DNA of 64,000 nucleotides from Bacillus glycinifermentans (GTDB lineage: Bacteria > Bacillota > Bacilli > Bacillales > Bacillaceae). The notes under the pieces are model-generated. The model saw only the letters and a program-made list of their open reading frames with translations, was not told the origin of the DNA and did not search any database. Shown here piece by piece: positions 9,020 to 18,088 of the stretch (its first letter is position 1; the number at the start of each line of letters is the position of its first letter). Both the position numbers and the translations under genes were made by a program. The DNA lies in contig NZ_LECW02000082.1 in the NCBI RefSeq assembly GCF_001042475.2, positions 36,455-100,454 on the forward strand, read 5' to 3'.

Positions 9020-9978
9020 AGCCCCTTCCAGTAGCTTATATTATCATATACAGACTTTGTAATTCGAGTACCGCTATTGTAAATGAAATTTTTTTTATCT
9101 CCTACCCAATGCTCCTTCGTATTAATCCCAACAGCCTTATTATTTGATTTATATACAGGGCCTCCGCTTTGTCCCGGTGATGTGTCTATCGTGTATCTAA
9201 TAGTATAAGGTTCAGTCAATATTATTTCCCCGGAATGTTTCCACATTGTTCCTAGAGGTTTACTATCAGGGTATCCCTGAACAGTAACGTTTGTTCCAGA
9301 GAGGGTTGAGGATTGCCACTCATAACCTAACCATCCTACTGTGTTCCCCAACTTTCTCTCTACTTTAACCGCTCCATAATCAAAGTTAGGGTCTTGATAT
9401 TCTGTCCAACCTTTAACAGAATATGCAGTGGTTCCCCAAACATGGCTATAAGGATGACTCTTACCGTTTTTTCCGGGAATAACTTTTACAGACTTTACCC
9501 AGCCGCCTTGATTTTTGTTATGTAAACAATGGCCGGCAGTAACAACTGTGTCAGGGTTCACAAAAAATCCTGTGCATTGAATAGGAGATTTAGATTTAGG
9601 ATATCTTATTTCAAGATATGTGATAGCTCTATGAGGATATGTTGTCGTGTTATTGACTCTTGTTCTATTATCTTTTCCGATAACTCCATTGAGGGTAATT
9701 TCTTCAAGGCTGTTTTGTTTTTCGTCATAGGATCCATCTGTAGAAGGAGTCAAATCGCCTGTTCCTTCAAAAGCAGGAGAAGTGTTTTTGTCTCCCATAG
9801 TTCTCTTAAATTCTTGCATTTCTTCTTTGGTGATCTCTTTTCCATCACTTGATGTAGGGAGATCACGGTCATCAAAAGCCAGAACAGTAGTGCTGTTAGC
9901 GAAAAGGGCCATCGACAATAATCCTGAGAAAAAAGAGAATACAAGAAACCACTTTTTGAAGTTTGTACAGATTTTCAC
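9016..9978 (-). CDS. secreted V8-like glutamyl endopeptidase
   Basis: 320 residues. Signal peptide of ~34 residues, then a ~70-residue propeptide, then a chymotrypsin-fold domain. The catalytic triad is visible: His in VTAGHC, Asp in FDYGAVKV, Ser in SPGQSGGPVY. These match the glutamyl endopeptidase (V8/Blase) branch of family S1. The GTG start is preceded by AGGAGGT. It is followed by a translationally coupled lipoprotein. Likely extracellular; processing of the propeptide would be needed for activity. Confidence 0.88.
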   Translation of the reverse strand: MKICTNFKKWFLVFSFFSGLLSMALFANSTTVLAFDDRDLPTSSDGKEITKEEMQEFKRTMGDKNTSPAFEGTGDLTPSTDGSYDEKQNSLEEITLNGVIGKDNRTRVNNTTTYPHRAITYLEIRYPKSKSPIQCTGFFVNPDTVVTAGHCLHNKNQGGWVKSVKVIPGKNGKSHPYSHVWGTTAYSVKGWTEYQDPNFDYGAVKVERKLGNTVGWLGYEWQSSTLSGTNVTVQGYPDSKPLGTMWKHSGEIILTEPYTIRYTIDTSPGQSGGPVYKSNNKAVGINTKEHWVGDKKNFIYNSGTRITKSVYDNISYWKGL

Positions 9979-10166
9979 TTACAATACCTCCTATAATTAA
10001 CTCGATTCCGAATATATAGAAGGTTATCCCTATCGTAAACCGAATAATGAAAAAATTTTCTTAATTTTATGTAAAGGCAAGTAAGGAACAGGGGAGATCG
10101 GTGGCTGTTCTGTGGTTGCTATGAGGTGACATAAGCCCGGAGTGAAGGGGAGTGAAGATAAAAGGA

Positions 10167-10207
10167 ATACCCCTGAGAATGCTCAGAATCGTTTCTCAGG
10201 GGTTTTA
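10167..10207 (+). terminator. hairpin terminator
   Basis: ACCCCTGAGAA arm, 12-base loop and TTTCTCAGGGGTTTT. A similar hairpin occurs at ~14298-14335 in the opposite sense, and a decayed version near 7249. Confidence 0.65.
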
Positions 10208-10371
10208 GTCTCAAATGGATACTTCTTGCGGCCGGATAAAAACAATAACATTTCCGAAAAAAGTGATAGCATCATACTTGAAGTTGCAAGTCCAAGAACC
10301 ACAAGGGGATTTAACAAAAGAAAAGCACCAATTGATATAATGCCAACAAAAGCAGTCACGCTTACGGCTCC

Positions 10372-10430
10372 TACTGCACTTACTCATTGGGCTACGCCCT
10401 TCACAATCCTTGAAGTGGGGGTATCCTACG
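10372..10430 (-). mobile_element. IS200/IS605-type end relic
   Basis: Reverse complement of the segment around 16015-16062 that precedes the transposase at 16159. Shared features are the GGGCTACGCCC hairpin flanked by CCTTGAAGTG and ACTCATT. It appears to be a solitary end with no transposase. Confidence 0.6.
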
Positions 10431-10452
10431 TTAAGTTTAGATGAAATTAAAC

Positions 10453-10671
10453 TTAATTCAATCTCTCAAACGTGAATTTCTTGCGTCTATAAGAAACAGT
10501 GAATGGTTCTCCGACTTTCGGAAGTTCGCCCTCATATTTTTTCCCAACCCACATCTCGATATATTCTTTAAAGATATGCCAATCAACCTCTTCAATTATC
10601 CATTCGTCTAAATCCGATTTTCTATTGTGAGCTACTTTATGATGTTTGATTTTCCATTTGCAAATCATCAA
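10453..10671 (-). CDS. small hypothetical protein
   Basis: 72 residues starting MMICKWKIKHHKVAHNRK (TTG/ATG start region, GAAAGG upstream). Rich in Trp, Lys and Glu, with a C-terminal beta-like segment (EPFTVSYRRKKFTFERL). No signal, no family recognised. A -10-like sequence lies upstream in the AT-rich stretch at ~10725-10745. Confidence 0.45.
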   Translation of the reverse strand: MMICKWKIKHHKVAHNRKSDLDEWIIEEVDWHIFKEYIEMWVGKKYEGELPKVGEPFTVSYRRKKFTFERLN

Positions 10672-11152
10672 GTCATCATACCTTTCTGTATCAAAAAATG
10701 AAAACTTTTATGTTCACTATTCTAATTTAATTATAGTATATTATATACTTATCGTCAAAGAGGTGTGTATGAAAAGCTCATAATAGCAATTTTCGAAATG
10801 GAGCGTTAAGGAAAGATAAGATACCTTAGTGAAGTGTACTGGAATCAGCGATTGTTCGCTTTCCCCAAGAACCCCCTGACTTTAATCATGGGGAGTGGTC
10901 AGTTTAGACTTCTTTGAATTCATCTTCTGTATTAAACACTCTTGAAGCTGGGGAATGGGGAAATTTATCTCCACTTAAAATGCAAAAAGGGTAATTAATC
11001 ATGAGGAAATAGTCATTATTTCGATCTTATTCGACAAAATATGTCAAGTGAATTTCTGTTAAATGGTTTTTTAGACCGATGTTATTTTTATCCACTCTAA
11101 TTATTATAAAAAGGAGGATATTTGGTCTAATTGAAGATAGGAGGAAATTCAT
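10672..11152. other. non-coding stretch
   Basis: AT-rich, with a short CCCC/GGGG hairpin at ~10870-10892 and a possible promoter region before the secreted-protein gene. No gene supported. Confidence 0.4.
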
Positions 11153-12016
11153 TTGAAAAAGAAAACAATCAAACTTTTGTTAGTCTTAATGGTTGCAATT
11201 GGGAGCTTTGCATCAATTGGTTTTGTGAGTTCTGATATTGCACACGCTAAAGATAGCACGCTCAAATATAAATCTGGAATTCTAGTTCACCGAGAAGGTA
11301 AACTGAAATACAAAAAACCTACATACTCAAATACTTTTGGTTATTATCAAATCGGAACGATTTTTACATCAATCACTACGTATCGATCAGGCAAAGTGAA
11401 AGCTACACTGCAATATAAAACCAAAAAAGGCTGGAAAAATTACAAGACATATTATGTTACAAAGAAAGGCAGTAAGTACTTTCATGAAAAAAGTTACCTT
11501 AGCCTGAAAACTAAATTCAGATTTAAATTTGAAAATATAGGTTCTAAAAAGGCTATTCCATACAACTTTATGTCAAATTCAAGATTAAAATTTAGCCAAG
11601 CTGAGGAAAAGGCATATGCTGATTTAAACCCTGCAAAAACCAAGGAGACCATACGAAAAACTAAATTTGGTGTAGACGTTAGCCGACAAGGAAATTTATT
11701 CTATAAAAAAGCCGTTTACACAAACACCTTCGGCTATGGATATGCATACAAAATGAACGGTGTCGTAACAGGATCTCCTGGTACATCAATTTGGCCCCAA
11801 CGTTCTGGGAAAATAAAAGCCACATTGCAATATAAAAGCAAAAAAGGCTGGAAAGATTACAAGACTTTTTATGTTACAAAGAAAGGCATTACGTTCTTTA
11901 AAGTTAATGTTCGCAACCTTGACTTCAACACTAAATTCAGATACAAGCTTGAGAATATCGGATCGAAAAATCCTATCCCGTACATTTTCAGTTCAACTAC
12001 GCCCTACAAATATTAA
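11153..12016 (+). CDS. secreted protein with two tandem domains
   Basis: 287 residues. A signal peptide of ~33 residues ends in AHAK. The mature protein is an internal duplication: residues ~38-150 and ~172-287 share GKLKYKKPTYSNTFGY / GNLFYKKAVYTNTFGY, then SGKVKATLQYK / SGKIKATLQYK, KKGWK, YYVTKKG / FYVTKKG and FRFKFENIGSKK / FRYKLENIGSKN. The beta-rich, Lys/Tyr-rich pattern resembles small secreted Bacillus proteins such as the one at 26980. The start is a TTG preceded by AGGAGG. Function unknown; a secreted effector or stability factor is possible. Confidence 0.65.
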   Translation: MKKKTIKLLLVLMVAIGSFASIGFVSSDIAHAKDSTLKYKSGILVHREGKLKYKKPTYSNTFGYYQIGTIFTSITTYRSGKVKATLQYKTKKGWKNYKTYYVTKKGSKYFHEKSYLSLKTKFRFKFENIGSKKAIPYNFMSNSRLKFSQAEEKAYADLNPAKTKETIRKTKFGVDVSRQGNLFYKKAVYTNTFGYGYAYKMNGVVTGSPGTSIWPQRSGKIKATLQYKSKKGWKDYKTFYVTKKGITFFKVNVRNLDFNTKFRYKLENIGSKNPIPYIFSSTTPYKY

Positions 12017-12032
12017 AATAAATCATTATTGT

Positions 12033-12060
12033 TAAAGGTTCCGCTCTCGGGGCCTTTTTT
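12033..12060 (+). terminator. terminator of secreted-protein gene
   Basis: AAAGGTTCCG / CGGGGCCTTTTTT hairpin with G-U pairs, 17 bases after the stop. Confidence 0.55.
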
Positions 12061-12233
12061 GATTCCTCTTTCTCTCAGTTATTATTTCAATTTGGTACAA
12101 TTCCGCCTATCGACTTTATAAGTTGCATATCCCGATAGCTGAAACGAAATGAGACTCAGAAAAAAGCGGAAAAATAAAGGCAATTATCTACGCATCGTGG
12201 TAAAATTTTTAAAAAAAGGAAGGGATAGATGGT

Positions 12234-12413
12234 ATGTTTGGAGACAAGAAGAAAGAAATTCAAGAATACTTGATTAAAGAAGGTTACGATATAAAAGAGT
12301 TTTTGAAAAAGAATGGTGATTGGTACTACTTTAAGGTCGAAACGTTTTGGTCAGGGGTTCACACTGTGAAAGTGAAACATGGATTTTTCGGCTATGATAA
12401 GCAAAAGGTTTAA
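12234..12413 (+). CDS. small hypothetical protein
   Basis: 59 residues starting MFGDKKKEIQEYLIKEGYDI. RBS GGAAGGG eight bases before the ATG. The aromatic-rich second half (WYYFKVETFWSG) suggests a small beta fold. No recognised family. Confidence 0.5.
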   Translation: MFGDKKKEIQEYLIKEGYDIKEFLKKNGDWYYFKVETFWSGVHTVKVKHGFFGYDKQKV

Positions 12414-12559
12414 AAATGAGATTAGGTACGTACCATTGAGGGGAGGGAGAGAACATGGTTGAAAGATGCTGTGAGAAGCCATTCCTTAAGCTATGCTTAA
12501 TAGTAAACATGCGATAAAACTTCTTGAGGGTACATTTGAAGAGTTTGGTTCATACATTT

Positions 12560-12600
12560 AAACCCAAGAGGACTCCAAAGCATGAGTCCTCTTGGGTTTA
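12560..12600. terminator. long inverted repeat
   Basis: AAACCCAAGAGGACT and its complement around a 10-base loop. It directly abuts the IS200/IS605-like relic. Confidence 0.6.
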
Positions 12601-13055
12601 CAGATTTTCCAAACGAGAAAGCCCATGCAGGGCGTAGCCCGTCTTTAGACATGGGATGATAGTGAGGGCAAATGCAGTGTACAGATAAATACCGAAGGTA
12701 TGTTCTGTACATCAAGCATTTGAAATGGTATCATTTTCATATAGACAAGCAAAAGTCTCTAAAACACTCTCGTTCGTTGAAAACTAGATATAGTATGGGG
12801 TTTTGCGAACAAAGTCATTTCGCACGTAAAACTATATGTGTCGTGAAGTACAACACGCAAAAACATGTAGAACGAAACCATCTGTACGTCATGGTCATAG
12901 TGCCGTAGCCTACGAACCTATATGGTCTGTCGTGGGAGTGGTGATGACACACCGCAATCTTGAAGGCTGTTCAAAACAGAAATGGACTGAGAACGCTTAG
13001 TCATTCAAGAATCCCACTGGCGTTAGCCAGCTTGCCTATTTATGGGTGGGAGTGT
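12596..13055 (+). mobile_element. decayed IS200/IS605-family element
   Basis: The left side has the hairpin CCCATGC-AGGGCGTAGCCC-...CATGGG typical of these elements. The right side has nested hairpins ending in GGGTGGGAGTGTCAA. The interior ~300 bases contain no intact transposase. The right 170 bases (about 12868-13035) recur inverted at 35893-36060. It resembles a deletion derivative that keeps both ends. Confidence 0.62.
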
Positions 13056-13066
13056 CAACGAGCATT

Positions 13067-13505
13067 TTAGAACCAGTCCGGCTCTTTATGTTCAAAACCA
13101 TAAAATCCTTTGATTTTGGCATCTCCACAACCAGACACTTTAGTGATATTCAAATAATGGTTTCTAGACGGATGTCCCTCTACTTTGTCCGTTGCACTAA
13201 AGTCAAAATGATTCCCCGTAAACTCTTTCTCACTAAATGTTAAAAGGTCTCCACCTAGCGTAATTCTCTGCAATTTAATGTTTAGGGTACATCCTTCTGC
13301 ATTAAATATTGTAAATCTGTAGAACAGCCAAGTTGGGTGAATTATTTCGATTATTGTCGTCTCCCATGAGAAACCCAATGTTATCTTCAGTCATTGTGAA
13401 ACTCACTTTTGTCTGTTCTTTTTTGATTTTTGCCATCGAGTTCTGTACATTGAAATTCAGCATTAATAATAGAGATAACATTGTACAAACTATAAATTTT
13501 TTCAT
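13067..13505 (-). pseudogene. frameshifted secreted-protein gene
   Basis: The 5' part encodes a signal peptide (MKKFIVCTMLSLLLML) and mature start up to ~SFTMTEDN. A one-base shift near 13370-13380 is needed to continue into a 100-residue frame ending EHKEPDWF. Combined, the product would be a ~140-residue secreted beta-rich protein. RBS AAGGGAGGG is intact. Family unknown. Either a pseudogene or a sequencing error. Confidence 0.6.
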
Positions 13506-13571
13506 GAAAAATCCCTCCCTTTCGTTTACATATTATAACACTAATTCAAATTAAAGGAAATTGGTGGAGCG

Positions 13572-13655
13572 ATGACACAAAAATGCATGAATTGCGTTAT
13601 GGAAGAAAGAGGCCATAAGCATGTTGTATTGAAGAGAAAGTGCCCGATGTTTTAA
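13572..13655 (+). CDS. possible zinc-binding peptide remnant
   Basis: 27-residue frame starting MTQKCMNCVMEERGHKH with CxxC, His and a later Cys, like the start of a truncated zinc ribbon. RBS is GGTGGAG. Could be a gene remnant. Confidence 0.28.
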   Translation: MTQKCMNCVMEERGHKHVVLKRKCPMF

Positions 13656-13861
13656 GTTGCTACGGAGAGCAAGATCTTGACTAAGTTTAGAACTTAATAA
13701 AATTTCTCTGGAGAAAATGAAGGGGCTTTTGCAGTCCAAGACTTAATTCGATCAGTTGTTTTCTATACGGGAATCTAACCCGGCTAGACCTAGATAATCC
13801 AACGGCTTTGCTATCTACGACTCTTAACTTTCAATCTTTATTAAATATTTGGAGGTTCAAA

Positions 13862-14014
13862 ATGGATGAGGATAAACTGCAAGTTATAGAAATAACCGTT
13901 TATTGCCTATCCCTGTTGTGCGTGGTGGCTTGGTCATTCTCCCCCGAATCAATTCAAGAGAAGCCGGGAAAAGAAAAAGATGGCGATTTGGTTGATGACT
14001 CCCTTCCCTTTTAA
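13862..14014 (+). CDS. small single-pass membrane protein
   Basis: 50 residues from ATG 13862 with GGAGG seven bases upstream. One hydrophobic helix (~9-28), an acidic tail ending DDSLPF. A terminator follows at 14050. No family recognised. Confidence 0.5.
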   Translation: MDEDKLQVIEITVYCLSLLCVVAWSFSPESIQEKPGKEKDGDLVDDSLPF

Positions 14015-14534
14015 AACAGAGAGAAGAGAAAGAACGCAGTAAGACGACGTTAGGAACCCCTCACAGTGTGTGAAGGGGTTTTTGAGTGTACGTAAGGGGG
14101 GCACTATAACGCTATGTAGCGGCAAAAATGCCAGAGGATTAGACTCGGAGGAATGAAGGGGAGCGGCCGCTGTACTGAGAAGACAGAAGATCGATATATC
14201 GTATGGAGTCTAATAATAAGAAGAGAGTCCGCTCTCATTAAAGGGCGGATAAGTTGTCGTCATTAATGTTACCGCTCCTTTCTCACCCATTTGCCTAAAA
14301 CCCCTCAGAAGTGAATCTGAGCATATTCTCAGACGTGTTTATCCCTGTTCGGGGGCGTTTTAGCACTGGATTGGAGGACTTGTATTTGATTCTCTAAAAA
14401 GGCGACTCATCACACCGCCTAGAGATGGGCGAATTCACACTGATTAGGTTAAAATAGAAGAAGGAAAATATGTGCATAATTGGATGGTGCAATGAAGGAA
14501 CAATGTATTTTTTCTCAGAAAGAAGGGGAGAACA
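14015..14534. other. non-coding stretch
   Basis: Holds the terminator at 14050-14082, a copy of the GGGGAGCGGCCGCTGT motif at 14158 and a CCCCTCAGAAG hairpin near 14298-14335. No supported gene. Confidence 0.45.
14050..14082 (+). terminator. intrinsic terminator
   Basis: AACCCCTCACA / TGTGAAGGGGTT arms followed by Ts. Confidence 0.75.
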
Positions 14535-15719
14535 CTGCAAGCAAAAGCGATGAATGAATCCAAAGAAATTGTCTATGCATGGGAAGAGTTATCCAGAGGC
14601 GACCTCTATTATTGCCCGCATTGTTATAGTGAAATGATATATAGGAAAGGCGAAATAAATCGCCCTCATTTTGCTCATAAAGCTTTAGTCGACTGCCCTT
14701 TTTCAGGGGATAATGAGAGTAAAGAGCACTACGATATGAAAAAGATTTTTTTTAATTTTTTAAAAAATAAATATCCTAGCCTAACAATTGAGCTGGAAAA
14801 GTGTTTAATTCCAAATAGAAGAGCTGATATGGTTATTTACGGACAGTCTCAAACGCTCGTTGTAGAGTTCCAAGCTTCCAAAATAGAATTTAAAGACGTA
14901 AAAGAACGAACTCAGGATTATAATAAACTTGGTTATCCTGTTCTTTGGATTTTCCATATCAACAGATTTGGATACGAACAGTTTCATAATGAGAAAAAAC
15001 GCAAACAAATCCCGTATGAATTAGTAGAAATGCTTCGATTAGATTCTCTTTTTGTCATGGACAGTAAGGGATTTATTCAAAAATGTTCCGGCAAAAAAAC
15101 ACCCAAGACAAAAAAGGTTTGTGAATACAGGTTCTTTCCAGTGAAAATGGATTTCAAATTCAATAGAGTCATTCGAAGAGACAATAATAAATCGTTATTT
15201 TTATGTCAATTGGGAAAAGATTCGATTTATAGCAAGAAAAATTTGTATTATGGCTATGGTTATTTGAAGACAGGGAGCAAAAACCTCTTTTCTAAATTAA
15301 AAGAGCTCCTTCCTTCCGCTTTCTTCAAGATTGAAAAACTCAAGCGTTTTAATAATTATGTTGCTTTTCTTCTGTTCATGGAGGATGAGCGGATCCAAAT
15401 AAAGAGTGCCGAGTTGTTTTTGTCAAAAAAGAATGTGGAGACCGAGTCGATCATAGATCATTTCAAACGGTCTAATCAGCCTCAAATTTCGAAAGTTTCA
15501 GTTCAGAAACCGAAGATGGATCAAAAGAGTGACAAAAAAGAAGATGTGCCGAGAGTTTCTAACATTGTTCAAGCCAAGTCTCCAGAGAGACATGCTAATA
15601 TTCAGGACTTTAAAAGCAATGATTACAGCAACAATCCATTAAAAGAAAAAATCAATAAAAATAAACGATGGCTGACTATTATTCTTAAGTCAATTAAACA
15701 GCTTTTTAAATTCAAATAA
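14535..15719 (+). CDS. CoiA-like competence/nuclease-family protein
   Basis: About 394 residues. The N-terminus has a zinc-ribbon-like YYCPHC pair and HFAHK, followed by a CoiA-type nuclease core: NRRADMVIYG, then VVEFQAS (Asp...Glu-x-Gln), then YPVLWIFH. CoiA helps process incoming DNA during transformation; this plasmid copy may act on transferred DNA. The C-terminal ~130 residues are basic and low in complexity. The first ATG (14550) lies 19 bases from AAGGGGAG, whereas an in-frame CTG at 14535 is five bases away and yields the usual L-x-A start of CoiA proteins, so a CTG start is proposed. Confidence 0.72.
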   Translation: MQAKAMNESKEIVYAWEELSRGDLYYCPHCYSEMIYRKGEINRPHFAHKALVDCPFSGDNESKEHYDMKKIFFNFLKNKYPSLTIELEKCLIPNRRADMVIYGQSQTLVVEFQASKIEFKDVKERTQDYNKLGYPVLWIFHINRFGYEQFHNEKKRKQIPYELVEMLRLDSLFVMDSKGFIQKCSGKKTPKTKKVCEYRFFPVKMDFKFNRVIRRDNNKSLFLCQLGKDSIYSKKNLYYGYGYLKTGSKNLFSKLKELLPSAFFKIEKLKRFNNYVAFLLFMEDERIQIKSAELFLSKKNVETESIIDHFKRSNQPQISKVSVQKPKMDQKSDKKEDVPRVSNIVQAKSPERHANIQDFKSNDYSNNPLKEKINKNKRWLTIILKSIKQLFKFK

Positions 15720-15867
15720 TTTCATAACAGATTCAGTTTGCGTCTTGTTTGAACGAAGTAAAGGTGATTAGAAGGATTTATCGTCTCGGGAACAAAGGAG
15801 ATCGCCGCTGTTTTGATTTGATATGGAGCGGCAGAAAAATGTAGAGAAAAGAGGGGGTATACCAAGT

Positions 15868-16041
15868 ATGAGTGACAAAAAATACGAGTTTATATGGTGG
15901 TATACGACATTAGTAATGTTTCTATTAATGATTTTGAATAATTTTGTTATGAAAATTGAGATTTTAAATGTTATTATTGCGGCTGTATACATAGTGTTTA
16001 TCAGTTCTCGACAGAAGACTTCCACTTCAAGGAATGTGTAG
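15868..16041 (+). CDS. small membrane protein
   Basis: 57 residues from ATG 15868. Two hydrophobic helices (~9-24 and ~32-46) around a short charged loop. GAGGGGG lies 11 bases upstream. The 3' end runs into the IS200/IS605 left end (16016 onwards), so its last ~8 residues may come from the insertion. No family recognised. Confidence 0.42.
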   Translation: MSDKKYEFIWWYTTLVMFLLMILNNFVMKIEILNVIIAAVYIVFISSRQKTSTSRNV

Positions 16042-16158
16042 GGCGTAGCCCAATGAGTAAGTGGGAGATGAATATCGGTTAGGCGTAGCCTAAGAGTTGT
16101 CTCTTTTTTTTGTGCCATGATATAATCAGTCTTATGTGAACGAAAGGTTGATAATATT

Positions 16159-16572
16159 ATGATATTAGACAGTAATAACCATTCAGTGTTCTCGCTGTAT
16201 TATCACTTAGTGTTAGTGACAAAGTATCGCCGAAAAGTGATTGATGATGAAATATCAGAATACGCAAAACAAACATTCGTTAGAATTGCTGAATCTTATC
16301 ATATCACGTTGATAGAGTGGAATCATGACGAAGATCATATTCATATCAAGTTCAAATCACATCCAAAGACAGAGCTGACTAAATTCATCAATGCTTACAA
16401 AAGTGCCAGCTCCAGACTGATAAAACGTGATTTCCCAACAGTAAAAGAACACCTATGGAAAGAAATGTTCTGGTCGAAAAGCTTCTGTCTTTTGACAACC
16501 GGAGGCGTTCCGATTGAAGTCATCAAGCAATATATACAAAGCCAAGGGCAAAATAAAAGAGAAGATAGGTGA
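16159..16572 (+). CDS. tnpA: IS200/IS605-family Y1 transposase TnpA
   Basis: 137 residues, the usual length of TnpA. The HUH motif is in EDHIHIKFK, and the nucleophile Tyr is in EVIKQYIQSQ near the C-terminus. LVLVTKYRRKV near the N-terminus is typical. The enzyme cuts and joins single-stranded DNA at the ends of the element. Sequence appears intact. tnpB starts four bases before the stop, as in native elements. Confidence 0.92.
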   Translation: MILDSNNHSVFSLYYHLVLVTKYRRKVIDDEISEYAKQTFVRIAESYHITLIEWNHDEDHIHIKFKSHPKTELTKFINAYKSASSRLIKRDFPTVKEHLWKEMFWSKSFCLLTTGGVPIEVIKQYIQSQGQNKREDR

Positions 16573-16697
16573 ATCCTGTGGAACGATTGAAAGCATACAA
16601 ATTTAGACTTTATCTATCAGAGGAACAAGAGATGTTTTCTCGAAATCGTTTGGCTGTGTTCGAAAGGAGTGGGCTTTATAGTTCGGAAAATCTTTAA
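16569..16697 (+). pseudogene. truncated tnpB remnant
   Basis: 42 residues starting MNPVERLKAYKFRLYLSEEQE, the standard TnpB N-terminus. After ~25 residues the reading leaves the TnpB pattern and stops, so the RuvC and zinc-finger regions are missing. GTG start overlaps the tnpA stop. Confidence 0.7.
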
Positions 16698-17167
16698 TTC
16701 CGTTATGGAAAAGCTGTATTTATGCCAAAAGAAAAGGCCGCCCATTGATGGGATGACCTTTTCTCATAATGCCAAAAAAGAAATATTCAGCAATTGACCA
16801 CCCTTGAGACCTGGAAAGTTACAGGGGTAGTCTATTCAAAAAAAGACACAAAAGAGCTTTGGCCGCTAATGGCCTGCTTTGTGCGATTGACTCGACTGTT
16901 CCCAGCAGTCGAGTCTTTTTAGTTAACATCATGACATTAAATAGTCAGATGATAAAAATATTGCAATACTTTTATTATCCATTTTATCATCAATATTATA
17001 TTTTAACAAGTGGATGGCAGTTCAATGGATGAGTACGGGTTAAATAACGGGCCAGCATGGTTGTGCTTGAAGGAAAAGTTTCTGAGTAAGTAATTGAGAT
17101 AAAGAGAGGATGATTTAATGATCGCTCTCTTCTTTGTTTATTTTGGTTATGACTTTTCGGGTCGAAC
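16698..17167. other. non-coding stretch with hairpin and RNA candidate
   Basis: Contains a hairpin at 16729-16762 (GAAAAGG/CCTTTTC arms), RNA candidate copy 1 and AT-rich DNA up to cassette promoter 1. No gene supported. Confidence 0.45.
16795..16921 (+). ncRNA. structured RNA candidate, copy 1 of 4
   Basis: About 125 bases. A 5' stem is formed by GACCACCCTT and the ACAGGGGTAGTC region. There is a middle GGCCGCTAATGGCC hairpin, and a strong 3' terminator GACTCGACTG-TTCCCAG-CAGTCGAGTC-TTTTT (16889-16920). The arrangement and several blocks recur at 28096, 28233 and 60624. It carries no plausible reading frame. Confidence 0.6.
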
Positions 17168-17196
17168 TTGACAAAAAGTATATATAAATATATAAT
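17168..17196 (+). promoter_or_regulatory. cassette promoter 1
   Basis: TTGACA, AAAAGTATA at the start of a 17-base spacer, TATAAT. First of 21 copies of the same element in the window. Confidence 0.85.
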
Positions 17197-17258
17197 AAAA
17201 TCGAAATACAGAGTTGGTTGAATAAAATGCATATTTTAAACAGAATGGAGCGGCTAAA

Positions 17259-17492
17259 GTGAATTATAGATTAGACTACGCAGAACCTCATATTGTAAAA
17301 GAAACACAGTTGAGTAATAGCACCCATCAGTCTTACAGATGGGTAACTATAGCGGTATCGGAAGATTTAGGAGCATTAAAAGAGTTTTATGAAGAACATA
17401 AAAAGAAATTTAACCAAACAGACTATAGAATCGAAGATAGTCGAAATGGTGAAATTGTTCTAAAAGATTATATAAATTTTAGAAGTATATAA
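17259..17492 (+). CDS. small hypothetical protein
   Basis: 77 residues, GTG start with GGAGCGG seven bases upstream. Acidic and mixed alpha/beta, ending KDYINFRSI. A segment SEDLGALKEFYEEHKKKF looks helical. First gene after cassette promoter 1. No family recognised; size and context match other single cassettes. Confidence 0.55.
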   Translation: MNYRLDYAEPHIVKETQLSNSTHQSYRWVTIAVSEDLGALKEFYEEHKKKFNQTDYRIEDSRNGEIVLKDYINFRSI

Positions 17493-17525
17493 AACAACAA
17501 TTTTACATAGGAGGAAATGGTATAT

Positions 17526-17768
17526 ATGAGTATCAAAACTCTTTACGGTGTAGTGTTAAAATCCAATAACGGCGGGGAAAAGATGAGTAGTTTTTTATTT
17601 AAAGATAGTGCGCTTAATGAAGCAGAAAAACTTGTAAGCCTTATAAAATCAAGTAGTAAAAAAGGGTTTAAGGTTTATCTTTCTGACTTAGAATATGACG
17701 AATATAAAAATGTTATACTGTCGGATTCTCTAATAGACAGTAATTCAGAATTGATTTTTGAAAACTAA
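17526..17768 (+). CDS. small hypothetical protein
   Basis: 80 residues from ATG 17526 (AGGAGG 11 bases upstream; the ATG at 17517 is too close to it). Mixed alpha/beta: MSIKTLYGVVLKSNNGG, helix SALNEAEKLVSLIKSS, then a beta segment. It resembles, in its first residues only, the cassette protein at 34339 (both begin xVKTLYxx). Second gene of the cassette. Confidence 0.55.
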   Translation: MSIKTLYGVVLKSNNGGEKMSSFLFKDSALNEAEKLVSLIKSSSKKGFKVYLSDLEYDEYKNVILSDSLIDSNSELIFEN

Positions 17769-17803
17769 AGAATAAAACAAGAATTTTAAACAGAAAGGGA
17801 AAT

Positions 17804-18047
17804 GATGAAAATGGAATTTATTAAAACAAATAAAAACACTTATGAAGCAATGAAAATTATTGAATCAACATTTAACTGTGTAGGAACTATGAATACATTT
17901 TAGATAATGAGGTTATTGAAGGTTATGAATATAAGGAAGTAAACGAAAATAACAAAGATGAATTTACACCAATTGTAAAAGTTGAATGTACCGAATGGAT
18001 ATTTCTACGCAACAAATTATAAAAATGATGTTAAAAATCGACTGTAA
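17804..18047 (+). pseudogene. frameshifted small gene
   Basis: Starts MMKMEFIKTNKNTYEAMKII and stops after 33 codons; shifting frame at ~17890 continues YEYILDNEVIEGYEYKEV, and a second shift near 18000 gives GYFYATNYKNDVKNRL. The joined product would be a plausible ~80-residue protein. Third gene of the first cassette; its RBS AGAAAGGG is intact. Confidence 0.5.
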
Positions 18048-18088
18048 GATTGTATAAAACAGCAGTTTTAAAGGAATTAAGAACAGGA

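Larger units (their letters stand above)
16016..16700 (+). mobile_element. IS200/IS605-family element with deleted tnpB
   Basis: The left end shows the GGGCGTAGCCC hairpin with flanking CACTTCAAGG and a second hairpin (GGCGTAGCC) before the Y1 transposase. A short tnpB start follows, then the sequence diverges. No convincing right end was found, so the boundary near 16700 is uncertain. Confidence 0.65.

Noticed and set aside
10142..10444. A 100-codon plus frame overlapping a terminator and an IS end
   Set aside because: Spans a hairpin terminator and the inverted IS end, with no coherent protein pattern.
12672..12908. A 78-codon frame inside the IS200/IS605 relic
   Set aside because: Lies within decayed element sequence; no match to TnpA or TnpB motifs and no RBS.
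13745..13800. tRNA-like stretch (GGGAATCTAACCCGGCT…)
   Set aside because: No acceptor or T-arm pairing could be made on either strand; only the 48179-48252 sequence folds as a tRNA.
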